The notes beneath the pieces were generated by a model. That model was not told the DNA's origin, did not search any database, and saw only the letters and a list, made by a program, of their open reading frames with translations. A program made the translations under genes and the position numbers. DNA of 64,000 bases from Rhabditoides inermis. Taxonomy: Eukaryota > Nematoda > Chromadorea > Rhabditida > Rhabditidae. Of the stretch, positions 1 to 7,564 are shown piece after piece. The stretch is taken from NCBI GenBank assembly GCA_963966185.1, contig CAWZYM010000300.1, positions 739,001 through 803,000 of the forward strand, written 5' to 3'. How positions within the stretch are numbered: the stretch's first letter is position 1; every line of letters starts with the position of its first letter.

Positions 1-103
1 GCATGTCTACAACGAATCGCATCGACGAATCCTTCTTTTTCACGAGAACCACGGGCGAGACGATCGAAGAAGTAGACCGTGCGATCACTCCTTGTTTCAG
101 CAG

Positions 104-3100
104 TTACCGCACTTGTCTCTCCACTTCCTCCTGTTTGTTCAGTGGGATTCGGTAGCTCCTGTTTTTGATCACTGCGTCCGTCTTCAAAGGTATAGTATGT
201 TCAATATCACCCTTGTATTCTCCAAGTTTGCCGTCTGGCAGCATGAAAGCTTCACGGTGTTTGTTGATGATCTGTATGAGCTTTTCACGAGATTGTGTTG
301 ATAGTCGGCAGTCCTCCCAGGAGATGTCCGAAAGAAAGTCCTTCGCTGGATTCACGCTTTCTGGAAGCGTGTTCTCCCAATCCGCCTCGGGCGATCCCAT
401 ATCGCCGGCTATTGCAGTCACTTCCTTCGGCTCTTCTTCCATCTCCGCAGCATGCGCTATCTCCTCGTTGCTTTCAATCACGCACGCGTGGTCTGTGTCA
501 TTTCGAACCAGCAACTTCGTGTTGTTATCTGTGAGTGGGTGGAATATGGTCGAGTCACAGCGGCCGTCGATCCAGTATCGAGGATCCCTCTTCTCCTCAT
601 TCTCCTCCACGCGTAGGCATACATCTACAAAACACGCCGACAGCGGTGGTATTCTGTGAAAGCCGTTGGCGATGACGGGAATTGTACCCTTCTTGGGTCT
701 CCGAAATCCACTGTCGAGAAGAGAAACTCTGTTCTCTCCCAACTCGAGGGTCCTTTCTCCTAGATTCAGGCTCACTCTTCCACACTTCTTCTCCAGCTTG
801 GCCATAAGATCAGTGCCGATGAGAGCATTCGCTGGGCAATGTCCATCCTCGCTCACTAGGAACGTGTGATCCGCTACCAGTGGTCCGACGCGCGCTGTCA
901 GGTCTATCCTTCCGATGAAGTGTAGGGCGCTTCCATTGGCTGTCGCTGCAGACTTTGCCTCCCCTTTGGCCAGCGCGTTCTCCTCGATTCCCAGGTGTGC
1001 CAGTGTCGACCTTGGTAGATATGAGATGGACGCACCAGAATCCCACAGCGCCGCAATGCTGCGATCTTCTAGCGAAAGTGAGATATATGGTAGCCTCGTC
1101 TTCTCGTTTATGGTCGCCACTAGACTATTCACTCTGGGGGGTCCGAGGAAATCCTTGATGTCGTAAAACGGCGGTGGTTCACTCGGGGAGCGCAGAAGGG
1201 TTGCCAATTCGTGAATTATCTGTCGGTCGGGAGCGGGTGGGGCTGTCGGATGTGGTCTCAGCTCCGTTCCATCGTTCTCCGCCTCGACCGCGTTGATTCC
1301 AAGGACTCCGCCGACCACTCTCTTTAAGATGAATAGCTTGAATAGTCCCACTCCTGCGAGAGCTATCGTCGCTATTCCTCCTATCGCCACGACAATCCAT
1401 ATTATGTCCTCGAAAAGACCCTTGGCTAGATTTTTGAGTGATGACGTCGCGTACGAGGAGACGTTACCAAACATACTCTCTATGCCATCCACAGAAAATG
1501 TATCGTTGCCAAAGAGTGGTCCGCCGGTGCGTAGTACTTGCATCATGCGCTCCTGGTTTTGGCGGATCGCCTGTAGGTTAGCGCCATAGCTCATAGCCAG
1601 CATGAGCGGGAAGGAGCTTCCCTTAGCCGATCCAAAGACGGCCGGGGCGGAAAGCGTGAGACGGCCCAGCTGTACCTTGGAGGGATCCGCTGTCTCGCTC
1701 TTCAGCTCTTCCACCTCCACCGGACCGTGATCGTTCTCATATCCACTTTCCTGGTTCCGCCAGACTGACGGTGTGACGTCGCCACATGGGATCTTCGGAG
1801 AGACGGTCGTCAGGTCTCGGGTTCCGGGCACGACGAAGAGCACGCGTCCGTCCAACGCCTCCACCGGTTGCAACTCGTAGCACGTCTCGTTCACCTTGTT
1901 GCCCTCGAAGCGTCTCTTGACTTGTATGGCGGGGCACACTGCTACTGACAGCACTTCTTCTCCCACGAATTTCGCGGAAATGTCTCTTCTGTCGGTGATC
2001 GTTCTGATTCCGATGGTCGGGTCCATCTTCAGAATGGCCCACCATATAGCGATCTGTCTATTCTGCGTCCGGCAGATTTGACTGAACGCTCTTCGGAACT
2101 CGTTTTCCACTTTTTCTTCGATGTGTTGAGAGGCGTACTGAATCCTCAAATTAGTTTCAGCTGCCGTGAGGTTCCTCCGCATGTCCGTACCAGAATCATA
2201 CATCTGCTGCATGAACTGGACGTGGTGGTTTGATCCGATGGAGCTCTCGGCTTGAGGGGGTTGGGATGTGCGACCCTGCCTGGACAACACGTGGTAGCTG
2301 AGTGGGGTCGTTGATCCAGTTGTGGATGGGGCAGACGTTGACGTCGTAAACCTGTGAGTCGTCGTTAGTCTCGTTGTCTTCTCACTGGACAGACGCCCGA
2401 CTGTCGTCGTAGGTCTTGGAGTGGTCGTCGTCGAAGTCGTCGAAGTCGCTGTTGACGTCGTCGAAGTAGTCGTTGACGTCGTCGAAGTAGTCGTTGACGT
2501 CGTCGAAGTAGTCGTCGGAGTCGTTGCCGTTGTTGACGGCGTCGTTGTCGATGTTGATAGAATAGTCGTCGGAATCCACGTCGATCGTATCGTGGTCGTT
2601 GTCGGTCTCGCTGTCGTTGGAGTCGTCCTCGTTGTCGGTCTCACTGTCGTCGTAGGCGTCGCCGGAGACGTCAAGGAGAGGGGTGTCGTTGTCGTCGACG
2701 GTGTGGTAGTGAGAAGGAAATCTCTTGAAATGTTTGGATCTGTCACCTCGTATGCCCGCAGCAACTCCCTTCTCAGATCCTTCACCGCCGTCAGCAGTGA
2801 TGTGGCGGCCTGCCCTCCTAGAGGGCTCTTCCGCGGTAGTATTCGCTCCAGGTCATTATCGAGTCTCCAATCGAAAGCGTGAAACGGGTGTTTTCCGGTT
2901 GACATTAGTGCGAGTTTCGTCGCCGTCTCTATCATCCTCTGCCTCCGGTCCTCTCCTTTCGCAGAGAACGCGAAAGAGATTTCTTTTTCCAACTCCGGGG
3001 CGAGCGTTTCCTTCTTGATTGTCTCCGCGATTGCCCATTCCAGGTCCTCGGTCGTCATATTCTCCTGCATGTGGGTTCGCACATCTGTGTAGAGCTGCGC

Positions 3101-5065
3101 TCGTCGAATGGCGCGTAGGAGCACTTTCATCTCGTCTCCGACCTGGAAATCCATGTACTTCGCTTCTTGCAGCGCCATGTCTTCGGTGATGTTGAACAGC
3201 CAAAGCCTTCGTCCGATTCTCCGACGTGGCCATTCCATCTCTTTCAGTATGGCCATGCCGCCTTGAGTGTAGTTGTAGTACACTCCTTCCACTATATGAT
3301 CCGCCCACAGCAATACGTTGATAGTCAAGGGCTTCGGAGTACGCGTTGGCCCTGACGGTATCACTTGCACGGCACGTCTCGTCCTCCGATGTCGGAGGCT
3401 CATCTTCTCCTCATCCGTGAGGACAGGAAAGAGTAGATATGAGCCACTCGTCGTCTGAAACGGCTCCGTGGGTAGACAACGGCGGGCCTCCTTGTCCTCC
3501 TCCCCTTCGGACAGCGTGAAGGCAGCCTGGAGCTCCTCGCTCACTACCGTTCTGTTCCCTCCAATCGTTGCCTGCGCGGTTCCTATACGGAGAAAGCGAC
3601 ATTCCGTGGTAGGCTGTGGTGTCCATATCAGCGCGCTCGTGTTAGAGATGCACTCTCCGCTATCCCATTTGCACCCTTGTAGATTCGGTGCGATGTCAGA
3701 GATGATCTCGCCCGAGCGCAGTGTAGCCACAGACCCTTCTTCCATAATCAGATCGGTGACGGTGTTGCACGACTCTTTCGACCAGAAAACGCGAGGTGGT
3801 GTAACATCTTTCGGGTCGGATTTCCACACTGATGGCGCTCCGTCTACGGGGCTCAGCGCTCTCCCTTCGAATCTCCTAGTTTTCGATGCATCACGACATT
3901 CTGCTGCCGTCGCCGGCAGCTTCTCCACGATCGTCTGAGTTTTTGACGCGACCCATATCGTGCTCTCACCGCAGTGTTTCCACACCACTTTCGAGCAGCG
4001 ATACCCTGTCGTGGATTCAAGAGAGCTGTTGCGTACGTAGATCTCCACAGTCGTGTGTGTAACCCTGTCTATCGGAGGAGCCTGGCACGGTTGGCGTGGT
4101 GGAGGAACTACCAGGATACCGGGTCTGTTCTGGCAGAGATAGTAGGTGGTATTGGACGAAGCGGCTACTGAGAGAGGGGAGAGAAGAGCGAGTATGGTGA
4201 TTAGGATGGTCATGTACATCGGGTCCACCACCGCAAATACTCCTCCGCGACCGCGCCTCGCGGTGCCTCTATTGTCTCTATCCTGCTGCTGGTCGCGGCG
4301 TGGGAACCGATTCTCATTCCTGTCTCCATTCCTTTCTCTTTCCCTCTCCGACCGTTGCTGGAAGTTTCCTCGATTGTAGCCGTAACCTCCTCGATTTCCC
4401 CAGTTGTTCTGGTAAGATCCTCTGCCTCGCCCTCTCCCGTTGCCGAAATTCTGTCTCGGCGGAATCCATCTTCTCTCCTGACGTTGGTTATCAAAAGTCA
4501 GCGCAGCCACCGACGCCTCGAGGGAGGCGATGCGCTCCTCTGGGTCTGCTGCCTGGATGGTCTCCTCTTTCAGGGCGATGTCGATGGCGTCCGATAGATC
4601 CACCGGCTCAGCTCGCATCACTTGGACGCGTAGTGGTTTGTCCAGCCCATTGATGAACGCGGACATGACTGTTGGATCTGCGTCTATCGTCGTCAACGGG
4701 TTGGCGTCCTCTGCGCACTTCCTCAGCTCCTTGATGTATTCGTTCACTGTCCGGCCTCGCTGTCTGCACTGGGACAGTTTGCTCCTCTGCACATTCAATC
4801 GAGCTGAAGTTTGCAGCAGGTCTCTGAAGTCTTGTATGTTTTGCGCGCACGTGGCGCTCGGCTTAGCGACGCTCTCGTAGAGCTGTCGCTCGTAGGGTGG
4901 GAGTAGAGTCGGGAGGAATCGCTTAGCTAGATCGTCGGATATGCCTGAGATGTTGGCATAGTCCACGAGCCTTCTCACGAATGCCGTCATGCTCTCCTTC
5001 GACGGGTCGTATGGAGTCACCGTGCCCGGGCCTCCTCGAGATCCAAAGTGGTTGAAGGCGGCCAT
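104..5065 (-). CDS. Retroelement Gag-Env-protease-RT(start) polyprotein, ended by a stop inside RT
   Basis: A 1653-residue uninterrupted frame. Residues 1 to about 200 look like a retrotransposon Gag (DFRDLL...SQCRQRGRTVNEYIKELR), followed by an RG/RGG-rich basic tail to about 280 in place of a CCHC knuckle. A hydrophobic signal sequence starts at Met283/Met285. A long Cys- and N-glycosylation-rich ectodomain follows, then a membrane span at about 1219-1248. The aspartic protease has its DSGAS active site near residue 1342. The RT start (about 1615 onward) has the Gypsy-like HTIPLK and YRIPL patterns. A TAA at 104-106 ends the frame; RT-like sequence continues in the same frame to the window edge. 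The order Gag-Env-Pro-RT differs from the usual gag-pol-env. The stop is most simply a disabling mutation, because it does not sit at a gag/pol border. Confidence 0.85.
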   Translation of the reverse strand: MAAFNHFGSRGGPGTVTPYDPSKESMTAFVRRLVDYANISGISDDLAKRFLPTLLPPYERQLYESVAKPSATCAQNIQDFRDLLQTSARLNVQRSKLSQCRQRGRTVNEYIKELRKCAEDANPLTTIDADPTVMSAFINGLDKPLRVQVMRAEPVDLSDAIDIALKEETIQAADPEERIASLEASVAALTFDNQRQERRWIPPRQNFGNGRGRGRGSYQNNWGNRGGYGYNRGNFQQRSERERERNGDRNENRFPRRDQQQDRDNRGTARRGRGGVFAVVDPMYMTILITILALLSPLSVAASSNTTYYLCQNRPGILVVPPPRQPCQAPPIDRVTHTTVEIYVRNSSLESTTGYRCSKVVWKHCGESTIWVASKTQTIVEKLPATAAECRDASKTRRFEGRALSPVDGAPSVWKSDPKDVTPPRVFWSKESCNTVTDLIMEEGSVATLRSGEIISDIAPNLQGCKWDSGECISNTSALIWTPQPTTECRFLRIGTAQATIGGNRTVVSEELQAAFTLSEGEEDKEARRCLPTEPFQTTSGSYLLFPVLTDEEKMSLRHRRTRRAVQVIPSGPTRTPKPLTINVLLWADHIVEGVYYNYTQGGMAILKEMEWPRRRIGRRLWLFNITEDMALQEAKYMDFQVGDEMKVLLRAIRRAQLYTDVRTHMQENMTTEDLEWAIAETIKKETLAPELEKEISFAFSAKGEDRRQRMIETATKLALMSTGKHPFHAFDWRLDNDLERILPRKSPLGGQAATSLLTAVKDLRRELLRAYEVTDPNISRDFLLTTTPSTTTTPLSLTSPATPTTTVRPTTRTTPTTARPTTTTIRSTWIPTTILSTSTTTPSTTATTPTTTSTTSTTTSTTSTTTSTTSTATSTTSTTTTPRPTTTVGRLSSEKTTRLTTTHRFTTSTSAPSTTGSTTPLSYHVLSRQGRTSQPPQAESSIGSNHHVQFMQQMYDSGTDMRRNLTAAETNLRIQYASQHIEEKVENEFRRAFSQICRTQNRQIAIWWAILKMDPTIGIRTITDRRDISAKFVGEEVLSVAVCPAIQVKRRFEGNKVNETCYELQPVEALDGRVLFVVPGTRDLTTVSPKIPCGDVTPSVWRNQESGYENDHGPVEVEELKSETADPSKVQLGRLTLSAPAVFGSAKGSSFPLMLAMSYGANLQAIRQNQERMMQVLRTGGPLFGNDTFSVDGIESMFGNVSSYATSSLKNLAKGLFEDIIWIVVAIGGIATIALAGVGLFKLFILKRVVGGVLGINAVEAENDGTELRPHPTAPPAPDRQIIHELATLLRSPSEPPPFYDIKDFLGPPRVNSLVATINEKTRLPYISLSLEDRSIAALWDSGASISYLPRSTLAHLGIEENALAKGEAKSAATANGSALHFIGRIDLTARVGPLVADHTFLVSEDGHCPANALIGTDLMAKLEKKCGRVSLNLGERTLELGENRVSLLDSGFRRPKKGTIPVIANGFHRIPPLSACFVDVCLRVEENEEKRDPRYWIDGRCDSTIFHPLTDNNTKLLVRNDTDHACVIESNEEIAHAAEMEEEPKEVTAIAGDMGSPEADWENTLPESVNPAKDFLSDISWEDCRLSTQSREKLIQIINKHREAFMLPDGKLGEYKGDIEHTIPLKTDAVIKNRSYRIPLNKQEEVERQVR
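1310..4219 (-). other. Envelope glycoprotein segment, class III (herpesvirus gB-like) fusion type
   Basis: Within the polyprotein this part has all the marks of a type I viral glycoprotein. It has a signal sequence (MYMTILITILALLSPLSVA), many Asn-X-Ser/Thr sites and many cysteines. A multibasic RHRRTRR site near residue 560 resembles a furin site. A Thr-rich mucin-like stretch lies at about 786-895 and a transmembrane helix at about 1219-1248. The part at about 981-1043 (HIEEKVENEF... to SVAVC) resembles the central helix of gB-like class III fusogens, with paired Trp, a DP turn, a basic pair before S-A-K and a GE before the cysteine. gB-like envelopes have been described in some nematode retroelements. 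The assignment rests on pattern reading; a profile search would settle it. Confidence 0.65.
2390..2710. repeat. Thr-codon minisatellite encoding the mucin-like stretch
   Basis: An imperfect repeat with a clear 21-base period around 2450-2515 (gtcgtcgaagtagtcgttga units). Read on the minus strand it encodes Ser/Thr-Thr runs of the envelope stalk. Such regions vary in length between copies by slippage. Confidence 0.75.
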
Positions 5066-5745
5066 GCTGTCGAGTCGCTGAGTGCTCCGTGCGAAGTCCT
5101 CCGCTGTCCACTCCTCGCGGGGAGTCCTCTTCTGCCGTCCGAGTAGGCGTGTGTCGACTCACGCCTCCCGGCGCGTCTCCGAGTGTCTCCTCCTCGTAGA
5201 TCCTCTCTGCTCGCCTAGCCTTGCTGCACTCCTCGATGTTGTAGTTGAAGATGTAGATGGACTGGCTGAAGCAGGAGAGCTGGAACTGCCGATCGCTGAC
5301 TTGCACTTGGGTGCGAGTGGCGAGTCTGACTGAAGGTGTCCGTCTTATACCCTCTCCTTGAGGGCGGGGCTTATACTCTGCCCCCCTCAGCTCTCCTTGC
5401 TAGTCATGCAGAGTTTCTCTCACTGTCTCTGCTCTCGAGAGAGCCGTACTCTCTCGCAGTGAGGTCTCTCTCGTTGTCTGGCATCTCTCGAGAGCCGTGT
5501 TCTCTCGTCGATACTTGGCCGCGACATGCCTCTGCAGCCTTGCATCGATTCCGGCAGGGCCCTGCAATTCCGATATATTGGACTTCTGCTGCCCTCCGGG
5601 CCTCCGCCAGCTGCTATTGATTGGCGGAGTTGTACGATGCCGACTCCGCGATGTGAAGCGAAGTCTGTGGGAATAGTCGAGAAGTCAATTAAATAGGCCC
5701 ACACCTACTCAGCACGAGATCAGAATCCATCACTCCTGACAACAA
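5066..5745 (-). promoter_or_regulatory. Retroelement 5' leader and probable LTR promoter
   Basis: On the minus strand two TATAAG boxes (near 5343-5348 and 5366-5371) sit beside a GGCGGGGC GC box, about 280 bases upstream of the Gag start codon. This fits a U3 promoter with transcription starting near 5310. A GC|GTGAGT site near 5165 could be the element's splice donor. No primer binding site could be fixed. At 5430-5510, CTCTCGAGAG palindromes are repeated. LTR ends cannot be drawn without the other LTR. Confidence 0.45.
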
Positions 5746-6369
5746 AGCACAATAGTCTGCTAGTTTATCTTGAGATCCGTCTTCTTCTCGAGTGCTATGA
5801 CTTCTCCTGTCACACGAGCGCGTCCCGATGCGTCCTCCTCCGAATTAGACGCTTTTCCGGAAGATCCGAGTCTCACCTCTCCGAAGAGAAGTGGTGGGCG
5901 CACTTGACGGCTCCAAAAGAAAAATAGGTAGCAATATAGAACCTAAATCCTTTTAATTGCGTGACAGGGTCTCCTGTCTGACATCTGCTTTCCGAAGCGA
6001 GCTGGGTGGCGTCTTCTTGAGTCTGCCGGCCTGATCGCGGCTCGGATCGCGGGTCCGGCCAAACTCGACCGGTCTCGAAATATAGTACACCAGCTCAACA
6101 GAGGGCCCTCTGGCTCCGGGATGACAGACAGGGTGGGAAGGGGAATAAGTACCGGGTGTAGCGGGTGTCTGCATTGCGCATAGCAGAACACAGGTACGAC
6201 GGGAATAAAATCGAACACGGGATTCTCCACGTAATATGCGCGTATCAGATAGAACAATGACGATATCACATATTCTTCCCTTCCCACAATAAAACCAAGA
6301 CAAGCTAAGCAGCAAACTTTATCTTGGCAAAAGACCAGGAGGCGGGGCTTCCTGGCGTATATGTATCAA

Positions 6370-6452
6370 TAGGGGAAAGGGGGGAGGGGGGGGGGGGGGG
6401 GGGGTGGGACTGTCGCGCGTGTAGTCTCGGCGAAGGAGGGGGGGGGGGGGTT
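6370..6452. repeat. Long G runs
   Basis: Two nearly pure G tracts, one of about 24-30 bases around 6376-6405 and one of about 14 around 6437-6450, with shorter G runs between. They could form G-quadruplexes on the plus strand. Exact lengths in such tracts are error-prone. Confidence 0.85.
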
Positions 6453-6490
6453 TGAAGTGTAGATGCCGGGCTTGATGAGAGGGTTGACGA

Positions 6491-6564
6491 TACCGGTGGG
6501 ATAATAAGGAATATTATCCAACGACTTCTAGCAGGCATTGTGTGTACGTGCGAAAGAAGTTACA
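6491..6564 (+). repeat. 74-bp direct repeat, copy 1, followed by a primer-binding-site-like sequence
   Basis: Identical to 7255-7328. It ends in TTACA and is followed at once by TGGGGGCCGAACCGGC. The reverse complement of that has the shape of a tRNA 3' end: T-stem, 7-base acceptor strand, one base and CCA. This is what follows the 5' LTR of a retroelement. The pair may be the terminal repeats of a small non-autonomous LTR element (TRIM-like, about 838 bp) or remnants of a larger one. Confidence 0.5.
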
Positions 6565-7069
6565 TGGGGGCCGAACCGGCAATCGCTCGGGCGGCGGACA
6601 AGAGAGGGGAGATAATGGTCGCATGAGGACATGCTAGGAGAAGAGGAGGGAAATGTGAGTTAGAGACCCGATTGTAATAATTAGACCCGATTGTAATATT
6701 TAGAATATATTTGACCCAGTAAAGAAATAAGGAATACGGTAGCTCTCGATTTTCGAAACGTTGTTGTTTTTGTTGTTGACGGTGTGTGTAATATCGGTGT
6801 GCAGTGTTGCCTTATTGTTGTGTTGTGAAAGTATTGGCGAATAGCCTGTTGTCGAGTATTGGATAGTTTTGGCGTGTACGGTGCGTTGTGCAATTTGAGT
6901 GTGAGTTCCGCCGTTGTTTATAAATCATACGCCTATTCGTGTCGTTGTATTTGTGATCCCGATCGAGATATTCCGGTTGCTTTTCCGGTGGATACTTGTG
7001 GCTTTCGAATTTGTTTCGTAAGCGTAGCGTGTACCTAAGCGCGGACGGCTAGGCACGCGGAAGGTAGAG

Positions 7070-7160
7070 TAGATACGACGTGGACGGTCGTTCTACTATA
7101 GTTGTTGGTACGGAATAGATACGACGTGGACGGTCGTTCTATTGTAGCCTGGTACGGGAA
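7070..7160. repeat. Two tandem units of about 44 bp
   Basis: The motif agatacgacgtggacggtcg occurs twice, each time followed by ttct, a short AT-rich stretch and a gtacgg-containing end. Function unknown. Confidence 0.75.
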
Positions 7161-7254
7161 TCTCTAGTGAGGAAGAACAGACACAGCGTCTGAATTGGAT
7201 TAACGGTTTATTTGGACAGCGGTGCGGAACGTAAATTCCGGTATAATAACATTA

Positions 7255-7328
7255 TACCGGTGGGATAATAAGGAATATTATCCAACGACTTCTAGCAGGC
7301 ATTGTGTGTACGTGCGAAAGAAGTTACA
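7255..7328 (+). repeat. 74-bp direct repeat, copy 2
   Basis: Exact copy of 6491-6564, 764 bases downstream. No purine-rich tract directly precedes it. It lies about 240 bases upstream of the gene X start codon, so it may also act in that gene's promoter or 5' UTR. Confidence 0.75.
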
Positions 7329-7564
7329 GTGTGTTATATCATTTCTGTGTTTTGTCGTTTACCCATGTTGTGATATTACGGATATTGTCTGTATCATTGT
7401 CTGTGTATATCCATTCACAATCTCTAACCCCATTTCCCTATTTAATTCATGCACCTCTTCTCGTTTCCCGTCCCCTCATTTGCCCAGTCTCTTCGCTGGC
7501 TGTCGTGTGTCGTTGCAATATGTGGAATACGACTTGTAAAGTATACAATATATTGTATTGTAGG

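Larger units (their letters stand above)
1..5745 (-). mobile_element. 5' half of an envelope-bearing Gypsy-type LTR retroelement
   Basis: The element reads right to left. From its 5' side it shows a promoter and leader, then one long frame with Gag, envelope glycoprotein, aspartic protease and the start of reverse transcriptase. The rest of pol and the 3' LTR lie outside the window to the left. The protease (DSGAS) and the RT start resemble Gypsy/Metaviridae elements such as nematode Cer families. The right end is uncertain: several TGT...-type starts are possible on the minus strand (for example near 5743 or 5811), and without the 3' LTR none can be confirmed. An in-frame stop inside RT suggests this copy is inactive. 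Confidence 0.85.

Noticed and set aside
2382..2882. Asp-rich and Val-rich frames opposite the retroelement
   Set aside because: Shadows of the Thr-repeat in the envelope frame.
5700..6300. Exact right end of the retroelement LTR
   Set aside because: Several TGT...-type ends exist and the other LTR is outside the window, so no boundary can be defended.
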